A stretch of DNA of 64,000 nt from Winogradskya consettensis (lineage in GTDB: Bacteria; Actinomycetota; Actinomycetes; Mycobacteriales; Micromonosporaceae). The stretch spans positions 1-64,000 of the forward strand of contig NZ_BOQP01000032.1 of NCBI RefSeq assembly GCF_018332715.1. Reading direction: 5' to 3'. The notes beneath the pieces were generated by a model. The model saw only the letters and a program-made list of their open reading frames with translations. It made no database searches and was not told the origin of the DNA. Positions 32,503-40,630 of this stretch are shown here, one piece after another (positions within the stretch are counted from its first letter, which is position 1; the number at the start of each line of letters is the position of its first letter). The translations under genes and the position numbers were made by a program.

Positions 32503-33522
32503 GTGGCCGACACCGTCCAGCCGTGGTGGCGCCGCGGGCCCGTAGTGGCCGCGGCGGTCCTCGCCGTGTTCGCCGTCGAGCTCGTGTTCGGGTGGCGGTC
32601 GCTGCTGGAGGCGCTGGGCCAGTTGCGTACGCCGCACTGGAACTGGGTGGCCGGCGCCCTGGTCGCGGAGATCGCGTCGATGGGCAGTTACGCCCGCATG
32701 CAGCGGGCTCTGCTGCGTGGTGCGGGCACGAAAGTGGGCATCCGGCGGCACGTGGCACTCGCGTACGCGGCTCATTCGCTGAGTGCGACGCTGCCCGGCG
32801 GACCGCTCTTCTCCACCACCTTCAACTTCCAGCACCTGCGCCGCTTCGGTGCCTCGTCGGCGGTCGCGTCCTGGTGCATCGCGCTCAGCGGGGTGCTCTC
32901 GGCGGGTGCGCTGGTGGTCATCGGCGCTGTCTTCGGGATCCTGACCCGCAGCACCGGCAGCTGGCGCACGCTGCTGGTCTACATGGGCGGGGCGTTGCTG
33001 GTGGCGGTCGGCGTCCGGCTCGTGGCCCAGCACCCCGAATGGCTGATCAACCCGGCGCGGATGCTGCTCGGCCTGCTCAACCGGGTGCGGCACCGGCCCG
33101 TCGACACCGGCCAGGCGGGGCTGACGAGCTTCATCGACCAGTTGCGCTCGGTGCGGATGCGGCCGGCCGAGCTGACGTACGCGATCCTGCTCGCCGTCGC
33201 GAACTGGCTCCTCGACGCGCTGTGCCTCTGGATGTGCTGCATCGCGCTGGACGCCGAGGGGATCCATCCGAGCCAGCTCGTCATCGCGTACTGCGCGGGG
33301 ATGGCCGCGGCCAGCGTCCCGATCGTGCCGGGCGGGCTCGGCGTCGTCGACGGCGCGTTGATCCTGGGCCTGGTCGCGGGCGGCCTGACCACCGGTTCGG
33401 CGGTCGCGGCCGTGGTCCTCTACCGCCTGATCAGCTTCGTCTTCGTGATCGGTACGGGCTGGCTCGTCTGGCTCGTGATGCGCTCTAGGGCAGGAACTCC
33501 TCCGGGCGTGATGGCCCGTTAG
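32503..33522 (+). CDS. YbhN/UPF0104 (lysyl-phosphatidylglycerol synthase TM-like) membrane protein
   Basis: A protein of about 339 residues with eight or so membrane helices and the family marks AAHSLSATLPGGPLFSTTFN and AASVPIVPGGLGVVDGALI. This family includes the flippase part of MprF and free-standing putative lipid or glycolipid flippases; there is no synthase domain. The GTG at 32503 is used, without a clear ribosome-binding site. It is divergent from the PTS operon, and its 3' end overlaps the TPR gene on the other strand by 38 bp. Confidence 0.87.
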   Translation: MADTVQPWWRRGPVVAAAVLAVFAVELVFGWRSLLEALGQLRTPHWNWVAGALVAEIASMGSYARMQRALLRGAGTKVGIRRHVALAYAAHSLSATLPGGPLFSTTFNFQHLRRFGASSAVASWCIALSGVLSAGALVVIGAVFGILTRSTGSWRTLLVYMGGALLVAVGVRLVAQHPEWLINPARMLLGLLNRVRHRPVDTGQAGLTSFIDQLRSVRMRPAELTYAILLAVANWLLDALCLWMCCIALDAEGIHPSQLVIAYCAGMAAASVPIVPGGLGVVDGALILGLVAGGLTTGSAVAAVVLYRLISFVFVIGTGWLVWLVMRSRAGTPPGVMAR

Positions 33523-34195
33523 CGCCACGGCGGCCGAAGATCTTCCAGCCACGCTTCTTCTTCTCGGGCTCCTTGACCGCCTCGCCGTTCAGGACGGCGA
33601 GGCGGTGCCGCGCGACGGGGTTCTCCGGCTCCATCTTGAGCGAGATCAGGAACGCCTGGCGGGCCTGGTCGGAGTGGCCGAGCGCGTCGAGTGTCACGCC
33701 GTGGGTGAAGTAGTAGTGCGCCTCGTGTGGGTCCAGCCCGACGGCCGTACGCGCGGCCTGCTCAGCGTCCGCATACTGCCGGTCGGCGGCGAGCAACGCC
33801 CACGCGACCCGGTCGTGCCACAGCGGGTTCTTCGGCTCGACGATCACCGCGCGGTAGGCCATCGTCACGGCCTCCTCGTGCCGTCCGAGCAGCGTCAGGG
33901 CCCGGCTCGCCGTCGCCAGCGGGCGCGGGTCCTCGGGCGCGACGGCGACAGCGCGTTCGGCCGCCTCCAGCGCCTGCGGAACCTGGTCGAGTGCCAGCCG
34001 GATCCGGGCCATCAGGATCCACCCGGGCCCCGACACCGGGTCGGCGGCGAGGATCGGCTCGAGGTGCTGGGCCGCCGCGGCGGGGTCGACCCGTTCGAAC
34101 AGGGCGGCGGCCCGGGCCACGCCGATCTCCGTCGGGGTCTTGAGACCTTCGGACCCGATCCGCAGGACACCCGGCACGGCGTCAACATCGGTCAT
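33485..34195 (-). CDS. TPR-repeat protein
   Basis: A 236-residue soluble protein with about four to five tetratricopeptide repeats (residues 30-200; for example ALEAAERAVAVAPEDPRPLA and QAARTAVGLDPHEAHYYFTH) and a basic C-terminus (KKKRGWKIFGRRG). TPR arrays mediate protein binding. It follows the cyclase gene by 75 nt in the same direction and might be in the riboswitch transcript. No more specific role can be given. Confidence 0.86.
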   Translation of the reverse strand: MTDVDAVPGVLRIGSEGLKTPTEIGVARAAALFERVDPAAAAQHLEPILAADPVSGPGWILMARIRLALDQVPQALEAAERAVAVAPEDPRPLATASRALTLLGRHEEAVTMAYRAVIVEPKNPLWHDRVAWALLAADRQYADAEQAARTAVGLDPHEAHYYFTHGVTLDALGHSDQARQAFLISLKMEPENPVARHRLAVLNGEAVKEPEKKKRGWKIFGRRGANGPSRPEEFLP

Positions 34196-34270
34196 CGGCG
34201 CGCGCCGGCCATGCGGAAGATAAAGGTCACACGGCCATCATCGGCACCAACGGTACGGATCTGAGCCCGT

Positions 34271-35236
34271 TCACGCTTTTTCGGTGGGCAACCAGCCCGC
34301 GGAACGCCGGTGGTCGTGCGCTTCCTCCACGGGCATCGTCGCGTACGCCCGCACGGTGAACGTCCCGAATGCGACCACCCGCGGCGGCACCGCCGTGAAG
34401 CGCGCCCCCGTCGGCGGCAGCTCCTCCAGGCCCGTCAGGTGCTCGACCACGGGAATGCCCGCGCCCAGCAACAGGCTGTGAGCGGGACGGGCACCGGCGG
34501 CGTCCGGGGAGGTGTCGTCGATGTTGATCGCGTCGATGCCGACCAGAGCCGCACCCCGGTCGACCAGCGACTGCGCGGCGGCTCCGGTCAGGAACGGGGC
34601 ATTTTCCGCGTACGCAGGAGTGCCCCAATGCACGTCACCGCCCGTGTGCAACAGCACCGCCCGCCCCGCGACGTCGAGGTCCTCCAGCGCGTCGACGCCC
34701 ACGCCACGGACGCCGCTGCCAACCGTGCGGACCACGACGGCGGGCAGGTCGGCGACCCGGTCGAGCGGGATCCCGGCCAGGTCGGCGCCGTCGGCGTACC
34801 GGTGGAACGGGCTGTCGAGATAGGTGCCGGTGTTGCCGATCATCGTGATGACGTCCATGGCGAACTCGGTGCCCTCGGCGTAGATACCGCGGGAGTCCTC
34901 CCTGGTCAGGTGGGGTGTGATCACCGGCGTCGGCAGACCCGGATAGGTGATCATGCCGGCCTCGATGACGTGGCTCAGCTCGACCCAGCGCAGCCGGCGC
35001 CGGATGTCGGACGGCCCGGCGGGGGTGCCGAGGTGCGGGTCGGCGAAGATGCGCACGTTCGACAGCTCGACGCTGCCGACCATGAGCAACCGGCACGCCG
35101 ACACGAAGAGCGCGGAGATCTCCGCCTCGGTCACATCGGCGTGCGGCACGTCCACCCGGAAGCCCTGCGTCTGCAGGCCGCCGCCGTTGCTGAACGTCAC
35201 GACGGCGTCGAATTCGGCGCGGTACTGCAGCGGCAC
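34271..35236 (-). CDS. Cyclase-family (kynurenine formamidase-like) protein lacking normal metal histidines, with an extra N-domain
   Basis: A 321-residue protein. Residues 1-75 are an unrecognised domain; residues 85-300 match the cyclase/KynB family (VELSHVIEAGMITYPGLPTP start). The family's metal motif HxGTHxDxPxH reads NTGTYLDSPFH here, so the first two histidines are Asn and Tyr, while Asp and the last His remain. Either metal binding is altered or the protein is no longer an amidohydrolase. A GTG start follows GGGGGA. It begins 14 nt after the GDT1-type exporter gene and therefore probably shares its manganese riboswitch. Confidence 0.85.
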   Translation of the reverse strand: MPLQYRAEFDAVVTFSNGGGLQTQGFRVDVPHADVTEAEISALFVSACRLLMVGSVELSNVRIFADPHLGTPAGPSDIRRRLRWVELSHVIEAGMITYPGLPTPVITPHLTREDSRGIYAEGTEFAMDVITMIGNTGTYLDSPFHRYADGADLAGIPLDRVADLPAVVVRTVGSGVRGVGVDALEDLDVAGRAVLLHTGGDVHWGTPAYAENAPFLTGAAAQSLVDRGAALVGIDAINIDDTSPDAAGARPAHSLLLGAGIPVVEHLTGLEELPPTGARFTAVPPRVVAFGTFTVRAYATMPVEEAHDHRRSAGWLPTEKA

Positions 35237-35250
35237 GTGGTCCCCCGGGG

Positions 35251-35841
35251 TCAGGTGAGTTCGCGGATGGCTTCGATGAGGAGCCAGACGCCGAAGATAA
35301 CGAACAGCGCGGCGGCGCCGTACTTGATCGCCTTCTCGGGCAGGTGCCGGCCGAGCAGCCGGCCCACCACGATGGCGAGGGCGTCCGCCGCCACCATGCC
35401 GAGCGTGGAGCCGAGCCAGGTGCCGAACCAGCCGTGCTGGGTGGCCAGGGTGATGGTCGCGAGCATGGTCTTGTCACCGAGCTCGGCCAGGAAGAAGGCG
35501 CCGCCGACCGCGAGGATCGCCGAGCCGGTGGTGCGCTCGGCCTTCTGCTTCTCGTCGTCGGTGAGCTTGTCACCCCGCAGCGTCCACGCGCCGAAGGCGA
35601 GGAACGCGATGGCGGCCACGAGCGAGATCCAGCCGGTCGGCAGGGTCGCGCCGAGGCCATAGCCGATGCCGACCGAGACGAGGTGTACGACCGCGGTGGC
35701 CACCGTGATGCCGATCAGCACCGGCACGGTTTTGAAGCGGGTCGCGAACGTCAGCGCCATGAGCTGCGATTTGTCGCCGAGCTCGGCCACGAAGATCACG
35801 GCGAAGCTGAGCGCTGTCGCGGCGAGGAAACCGTCGAACAA
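35251..35841 (-). CDS. TMEM165/GDT1-family (UPF0016) Mn2+ exporter
   Basis: A 196-residue membrane protein with six helices and the two family motifs AELGDKSQL (about 19-27) and AELGDKTML (about 118-126), which form the cation path. Bacterial members export Mn2+. The start is TTG 35841, 6 nt after GGGAG. Just upstream is a yybP-ykoY (manganese) riboswitch, the expected switch for this family, with an RBS-hiding hairpin between. Excess Mn2+ should raise its expression. Confidence 0.94.
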   Translation of the reverse strand: MFDGFLAATALSFAVIFVAELGDKSQLMALTFATRFKTVPVLIGITVATAVVHLVSVGIGYGLGATLPTGWISLVAAIAFLAFGAWTLRGDKLTDDEKQKAERTTGSAILAVGGAFFLAELGDKTMLATITLATQHGWFGTWLGSTLGMVAADALAIVVGRLLGRHLPEKAIKYGAAALFVIFGVWLLIEAIRELT

Positions 35842-35849
35842 GGGGGACT

Positions 35850-35872
35850 CCCGGTGGAATGGTCAGACCGGG
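35850..35872 (-). promoter_or_regulatory. Expression platform: hairpin that masks the ribosome-binding site
   Basis: On the minus strand CCCGGT (35872-35867) pairs with ACCGGG (35855-35850), which overlaps the GGGAG site of the exporter gene. ACCCGG (35873-35868) can pair instead with CCGGGT at 35900-35895. The two helices are mutually exclusive, as in a translational switch. Which one ligand binding favours is inferred, not seen. Confidence 0.55.
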
Positions 35873-35916
35873 TTCTGGGCGCAGGGCGACCTCGACCCGG
35901 CCAGATGAATCGGCCA

Positions 35917-36032
35917 AGTCGAAGGTCTCGCTCGCCCCGGAGTGGTGAACCGAGGCCGTGCGGCCGGACTTCAAGATTTCTCTTGTCGTCAGTATGTCGA
36001 CCGACACGTTGGGAGCTACTCCCCTTCGCACT
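35917..36032 (-). promoter_or_regulatory. yybP-ykoY manganese riboswitch aptamer
   Basis: On the minus strand the hallmark GGGGAGTAGC (36024-36015) lies on the 5' side and GCGAGACCTTCG on the 3' side. P1 is formed by AGTGCGAAGG (36032-36023) with CCTTCGACT (35925-35917), nine pairs and one bulged G. An internal CAAGA-GAAA-TCTTG hairpin has a GNRA loop. The aptamer class binds Mn2+, and UPF0016 genes are typical targets. It ends 75 nt before the exporter start and should also control the cyclase gene downstream. Confidence 0.88.
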
Positions 36033-36077
36033 CGCCAGCCTACCGGGTACGGAACGGATCATGGCTAGGGTGGGCGT

Positions 36078-37031
36078 GTGAGCCTGGAGACAGCGGTCAA
36101 GACGTTCGGCCTGGTGGTCCATCCGAACAAACCGGTCGGCGACTCGGTGGCGACCATCGTCGAGTGGTCCCGGACCCACGAGGGCACGGTCCTGATCCGC
36201 GAGTCGGAGGCCGCCCGGATCACGACCGACGGGCTCGAGGTCGTCGGTGACGAGGAATTCCTGCGCCGGGTCAACGGCGTGATCGCGCTCGGCGGCGACG
36301 GCACGATGCTCGGGGCGATGCGGCTGGTGATCGACCGGCCCGTGCCCGTGCTCGGCGTCAACCACGGCAACCTGGGCTTCCTGGTCGAGATCACCCCGTC
36401 GAGCCTGGCAGCCGCCCTGGAGCAGCTGGGCCGTGGCGACTTCACCATCGAGTCGCACGGCTGCCTGGTCGCCGATGCGGGGCCGGTACGGCTGCGGACC
36501 AGCTTCGGCTTCAACGACGTGGTGCTCGCGCGGCTGGGACGCAAGGGCGCGGTGAGCGCCGACCTGACCGTCAACGGGCGTCAGTACGGCTACTACCGCT
36601 GCGACGCCGTGGTGGTTTCCACGCCCAACGGGTCGACGGCTTACAACTACGCCGCCGGAGGCCCGATCCTCTCCCCCTCGGCCGCCGCGACGGTGATCAC
36701 CCCGGTGGCGCCGATGGCGGGCATCGGCCGGGCGGTGGTGCTCGGGGCCGGCGACCAGATCACGCTGACCGTGGCACCGGACAGCGCCCCCGTCGCGGTG
36801 GACGTGGACGGCACCGACGCCGGCGAGCTGGCGGCGGGTGGCGTCCTCTCCGCGCGGTTCCGGGAGGACGCCGCCCAGGTGGTCCGGCTCTCCGCCGGGA
36901 CCCACCAGAACCGCAGCCAGATCAAGCTGAGCCTGCTGGACCTGCCGCTGCGCCGGGATCAGCTGCTGGAGCTGATCCCGGAGAACCTGCGGCACAACGC
37001 GGCCCTGCACGACCGCCGGGCAGCTCAGTAA
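36078..37031 (+). CDS. nadK: NAD kinase
   Basis: A 317-residue ATP/polyphosphate-NAD kinase making NADP+. GGDGT (residues 72-76) with VNHGNLGFL and the second signature STPNGSTAYNYAAGGP are complete. Length agrees with actinobacterial NadK/PpnK. The GTG start at 36078 has TAGGGT ending 6 nt before it and no Shine-Dalgarno, so a leaderless message is likely. It is not in its usual place beside recN in many actinobacteria. Its 3' end overlaps the peptidase gene by 7 bp. Confidence 0.95.
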   Translation: MSLETAVKTFGLVVHPNKPVGDSVATIVEWSRTHEGTVLIRESEAARITTDGLEVVGDEEFLRRVNGVIALGGDGTMLGAMRLVIDRPVPVLGVNHGNLGFLVEITPSSLAAALEQLGRGDFTIESHGCLVADAGPVRLRTSFGFNDVVLARLGRKGAVSADLTVNGRQYGYYRCDAVVVSTPNGSTAYNYAAGGPILSPSAAATVITPVAPMAGIGRAVVLGAGDQITLTVAPDSAPVAVDVDGTDAGELAAGGVLSARFREDAAQVVRLSAGTHQNRSQIKLSLLDLPLRRDQLLELIPENLRHNAALHDRRAAQ

Positions 37032-38620
37032 CCGGCGATCCTTCGCTGCAGATCCAGCCGGGAAAGCGTGGCGATGCCGGCACGCTTCGCCGACGGCTCG
37101 GTCGGGTCCGGCTTCGGCACCGGGTCACAGCGCTTGTCCGCGGTGTTGCCCTTCGCTCGTTGCGGGAGCTTTCCGGACGCCAGATACTCCGCGACGGCGT
37201 TGTCGACACAGGCGTTGCCGAAGAGCGACCCGGCGTGGGTGGTTCCTCCGACGCCCTCGATCAGCGCGGCACGCGGGAAACGGCGGCGCACCTCGAGGCT
37301 GCCCGAGAACGGCGTCGCGGCGTCCAGGGTCTCGCTGAGCAGCAGGATCGGCGGGGCATTCGTGCCGCTTACCCTGACCCGCTTGCCCGGCGCCGCGGGC
37401 CAGGTCAGACAGGGTGCGTTGTACCAGGCGTTGCCCCAGGTCAGGAACGGCGCCGCGGAGTGGATCCGCGTGTTGTCCGCGCGCCACTTCTGCCATGAGG
37501 TGGGCCATGGGGCGTCGGTGCACTGGACTGCGAGGTAGACCGCGTACCCGTTGTCGGCGCCGTCGTCCGTGGGGTTGGCCGACTCGAACAGCGACCTCAG
37601 CGGGTCCGGGTCACGGTCGTTGACCCAGGCGGAGAACGCGTACGCGACCGACTCCCAGCCGAAGACGTAATAACCGGCCTGCAGGAACACGTCGGTGAGC
37701 TCGTCGGGCCCGAACTCGCCGTCGGCGGGATGCTCGAGCAGCCGGGCCCGCTCCCGGTAGAAGACCTTCTCGACAGCTTTCGCGTTCCGGCCCAGGTGGT
37801 AGGTCTTGTCGTACCGGGCGATCCAGGCGAAGTAGATCTTCATGTTGCGGTCGAAGGCGATGTTCTGATCGAGGTTGGCGTCGTACCAGACCCGGCGGGG
37901 GTCCACGTTGCCGTCGAGCACCATCCGGCGTACCCGCTGGGGGTAACGGGTGGCGTAGACCTGGCCCAGGTAGGTGCCGTAGGAGAAGCCGTAGAAGTTG
38001 ATCTGCTCGGCACCGAGCGCGGCACGCAGGCTGTCGAGGTCCTGCACGGTGTCCGTGGTGCGCAGGTGGTCGAGCAGGTCACCGGCGATCCGCGCGCAGT
38101 CCGACGCGTACCCCTTGGCCTTCTTGAGCCAGGCCTTCTCGATCTTCGGACCGGTCGGCTCGTAGGGCGGGCGACCGTAGCCGAGATACCCCCCGTCGCA
38201 GCCCAGGGACGGTTCGCTCGCGCCGACCCCGCGAGGATCGAACCCGATCCAGTCGTACGCGTCCCCGGCGTCCTTCGGCACGTATTCGCCCAGCACCGAC
38301 AGGTCCAGACCCGAGCCACCCGGCCCGCCCGGATTGACCAGCATGACGCCCTGGTAGTCGGCATCCTTCGTGGTGTGCTCGATACGCGAGACGGCCAGCT
38401 TGATCTGCTCGCCGCCGGGCTGCGCGTAGTCGAGCGGCACGCTGAGCAGGCCGCACTGCGCGTTGCGAGCCGCGAGGCCGGTGCTCTCGCAGGTCCCCCA
38501 CCTGATCGGCTCGTAGGTGGCGGTGCCCCGGCGCGGGGTGTCGGATGCGGCGTACGCCACGGCCACGCCGGAGGAGAGCGCCAGGCCGAGCGTGACGACC
38601 GTTGTTAGAATTCGTCTCAT
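37025..38620 (-). CDS. Secreted alpha/beta-hydrolase, tripeptidyl aminopeptidase type
   Basis: A 531-residue protein with a signal peptide (cleavage after VAYAA near residue 25), an alpha/beta-hydrolase domain and a TAP-like C-terminal domain. The nucleophile elbow GFSYG puts Ser213 in place, with Asp in SETLDAATP and His in GTTHAGS completing the triad. NPGGPGGSG is the oxyanion region. The family includes secreted Streptomyces tripeptidyl aminopeptidases. ATG 38620 follows AAGAAGG. The start codon lies within an inverted repeat whose loop carries the ribosome-binding site. Confidence 0.93.
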   Translation of the reverse strand: MRRILTTVVTLGLALSSGVAVAYAASDTPRRGTATYEPIRWGTCESTGLAARNAQCGLLSVPLDYAQPGGEQIKLAVSRIEHTTKDADYQGVMLVNPGGPGGSGLDLSVLGEYVPKDAGDAYDWIGFDPRGVGASEPSLGCDGGYLGYGRPPYEPTGPKIEKAWLKKAKGYASDCARIAGDLLDHLRTTDTVQDLDSLRAALGAEQINFYGFSYGTYLGQVYATRYPQRVRRMVLDGNVDPRRVWYDANLDQNIAFDRNMKIYFAWIARYDKTYHLGRNAKAVEKVFYRERARLLEHPADGEFGPDELTDVFLQAGYYVFGWESVAYAFSAWVNDRDPDPLRSLFESANPTDDGADNGYAVYLAVQCTDAPWPTSWQKWRADNTRIHSAAPFLTWGNAWYNAPCLTWPAAPGKRVRVSGTNAPPILLLSETLDAATPFSGSLEVRRRFPRAALIEGVGGTTHAGSLFGNACVDNAVAEYLASGKLPQRAKGNTADKRCDPVPKPDPTEPSAKRAGIATLSRLDLQRRIAGY

Positions 38621-38652
38621 ATGTGGCCCTTCTTGGGGTTTCGCCACATATG
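38618..38652 (-). promoter_or_regulatory. Inverted repeat enclosing the RBS and start codon of the peptidase gene
   Basis: CATATGTGGC (38618-38627) and GCCACATATG (38643-38652) are a perfect 10-bp inverted repeat with a 15-nt spacer. On the message, the spacer holds AAGAAGG and the downstream arm ends in the ATG start. The hairpin would pair the start codon; the DNA may instead be an operator. Confidence 0.55.
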
Positions 38653-38654
38653 GT

Positions 38655-38692
38655 CCGGCGTGGGCGGCGGGGTCAGCCGCCGCCCACGCCGG
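38655..38692 (-). terminator. Terminator of the MFS gene
   Basis: A perfect 16-bp GC-rich stem (38655-38670 with 38677-38692) and a 6-nt loop, 19 nt after the MFS stop codon. It separates that gene from the peptidase promoter. Confidence 0.8.
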
Positions 38693-38710
38693 GACGCTCC
38701 TGTTTTCCGC

Positions 38711-39949
38711 TCAGGCCTTACGTGCCCTCTGGGCGATCATGGCGATGCCGCCGAGGGCGACCACGACCAGGCCGTAGACCAGAGCCGTCGAGTGCAGGCC
38801 GAACGTCGTAGCCGCGAGGCCGGCGATGACCGCCGGGATACTGAAGGCCACGTACGCGATGGTCAGCGCGACCGCGAACAGCTCGCCCCGCTCGTCGGGG
38901 GCCGCGAGAACCGCCAGTGTGCCGAAGGAGGCGAGCGACGAGGCGCCGAATCCCACCCCGGCCAGGACCGTGCCGATCGCCGCGACCAGCGTCGACTCGG
39001 TCTCCATGCCGATCAGGGTCACCGCGGTGCCGATCGTCAGCAGCGCGCCGGCGATCGTCAGGACCCGGCTGGTGGCCCGGCTGCGCAGCGCATAGGCAGC
39101 CAGCGCGCCGGTGCCGCAGAGCAGGGTCACGACCAGGCCACCGATCAGGTGACTGCCGAGACCGAAGACGCCGACCGCGACGGACGGGCCGAGCGAGAGA
39201 TAGAGGCCGCCTAGCGCCCAGCTGGCCACGATGATCGGGACGAGCGCGAAGAGGTCCTTGCGCAGCCGGGCCGGCACGCCGAGCTTCGGCAGCAGGGAGG
39301 ACATCACGCCGGGACGGCGGGTCGAGGTCTCCGGCAGCAGCAGCACGACGACACCCGCGATGACCATGATCGTCAGCAGGATCGCCCACACCAGGTGGGT
39401 GGGGCCGGGGGCGTACTGGACGAGCGCTCCGGTGCCCAGCGAGCCGAACGCGAGCCCGGCGGGCGGCACGATGCTGTTGAGCAGGCCGGCGCGGCCGGGG
39501 GCGTGCGGCGGGTTCAGGTCGACCAGGGTCGCACCGAGGGTGGTCAGCGCCGCACCGGTCGCAATGCCCTGCAGGAAGCGGGCCACTAGCAGCACGTTCA
39601 CGTCACCGGCATTGAGGAACAGCACCAGCGCGACGGCTTCGAGCACGATCGCGGCGGCCAGCACGGGCCGGCGGCCGACGTGATCGGAGAGCGCCCCGAG
39701 GATCAGCAGCGATCCGACGAGCCCGACCACGTAGACGGCGAAGACCAGCGTCAGGGTCGTCGCGGAGAAACCCCAGAGCTGCTGGTAGACGACGTAGAGC
39801 GGGGACGGTGCGCTGGACGCCGCGGTGAACGCCACGAAGATCGCGGCGATGGCGGCGAAGGCCACCGGATGGGAGAGCCGTCTCCGGCGCGTGGCCACCT
39901 CACCGGGGGTCGTGGTCACGGGTGGGGCGGTGGTGGGTGAGGTGGTCAT
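38711..39949 (-). CDS. MFS transporter (DHA1-like), target of the divergent TetR
   Basis: A 412-residue transporter with 12 helices, the loop 2-3 motif GALSDHVGRRPVL and a helix 5 segment around PPAGLAFGSLGTGALVQ. Together with the divergent TetR gene and two palindromes between them, this is an inducible efflux unit. The substrate is unknown. The start ATG 39949 is 19 bp from the nearer operator. Confidence 0.93.
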   Translation of the reverse strand: MTTSPTTAPPVTTTPGEVATRRRRLSHPVAFAAIAAIFVAFTAASSAPSPLYVVYQQLWGFSATTLTLVFAVYVVGLVGSLLILGALSDHVGRRPVLAAAIVLEAVALVLFLNAGDVNVLLVARFLQGIATGAALTTLGATLVDLNPPHAPGRAGLLNSIVPPAGLAFGSLGTGALVQYAPGPTHLVWAILLTIMVIAGVVVLLLPETSTRRPGVMSSLLPKLGVPARLRKDLFALVPIIVASWALGGLYLSLGPSVAVGVFGLGSHLIGGLVVTLLCGTGALAAYALRSRATSRVLTIAGALLTIGTAVTLIGMETESTLVAAIGTVLAGVGFGASSLASFGTLAVLAAPDERGELFAVALTIAYVAFSIPAVIAGLAATTFGLHSTALVYGLVVVALGGIAMIAQRARKA

Positions 39950-39967
39950 GTCGCTCCCAGAGTCGCA

Positions 39968-40012
39968 CAGACAGGTCTGTCTGGTAGATCACGACAGTAG
40001 ACAGATCTGTCT
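39968..40012. promoter_or_regulatory. Tandem TetR operators
   Basis: CAGACAGGTCTGTCTG (39968-39983, perfect but for the two centre bases) and AGACAGATCTGTCT (39999-40012, perfect) share the AGACAG half-site. Their centres are 30 bp apart, about three helical turns. The second ends 2 bp before TATCGT, the likely -10 box of the TetR gene. Confidence 0.8.
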
Positions 40013-40027
40013 GCTATCGTCAAGGGC

Positions 40028-40615
40028 ATGTCCGCTGCATCACCTGCCGTGCGCAAGCAATCCGCACGGGACCGCCTGCTCGCCGCCGCCGATGAGCTCT
40101 TCTACGCCGAGGGGGTGCACACCGTCGGCATCGACCGCGTCATCGAGCAGGCGGGTGTCGCCAAGGCCTCGCTCTACAGCTGTTTCGGCAACAAGGACGG
40201 GCTGATCCGGGCATATCTGCAGGGCCGGCACGAGAGCCGGCAGAAGCGGATCCTGACCGGGCTCGAACGCTTCGACACCCCCCGCGACCGCCTCGTCGGC
40301 GTCTTCGACGTGCTGATCGACTACGTGTCCGCGCCGGCCTACCGCGGCTGCGCGTTCTACAACGCGAGCGCGGAATCGGAGAAGGGCGGCGTCGCCGAGG
40401 AGATGAGCGACGCCAACCGCGCCTGGACCCAGGAGCTGCTCGTCGGGCTGGCCCGCGAGGCCGGCGCACCCGATCCGGCGACGCTGGCGGCCCAACTGGT
40501 GATCCTCTACGACGGCGCCTCCGCCGGGGCCCGGCTCGACCGCCACCCCGAGGCCGCTGTGACGGCAAGGGCGATGGCGGCAATCCTGGTGGACGCCGCC
40601 ATCACCGCTCTCTGA
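40028..40615 (+). CDS. TetR-family repressor of the MFS exporter
   Basis: A 195-residue regulator with the helix-turn-helix in residues 20-60 (VHTVGIDRVIEQAGVAKASLYSCFGNKDG spans it) and a C-terminal domain of the TetR_C_6-like type (CAFYNASAE). TATCGT ends 7 nt before the ATG, and no properly spaced ribosome-binding site exists, so the message is probably leaderless. Two palindromes upstream should allow both autorepression and control of the divergent exporter. Confidence 0.92.
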   Translation: MSAASPAVRKQSARDRLLAAADELFYAEGVHTVGIDRVIEQAGVAKASLYSCFGNKDGLIRAYLQGRHESRQKRILTGLERFDTPRDRLVGVFDVLIDYVSAPAYRGCAFYNASAESEKGGVAEEMSDANRAWTQELLVGLAREAGAPDPATLAAQLVILYDGASAGARLDRHPEAAVTARAMAAILVDAAITAL

Positions 40616-40630
40616 GCTTGCTGCCTTTGT

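Noticed and set aside
31315..33552. A 745-codon minus-strand frame across the IIC and flippase genes
   Set aside because: Low-complexity Arg/Gly/His/Asp product that conflicts with two well-supported membrane proteins.
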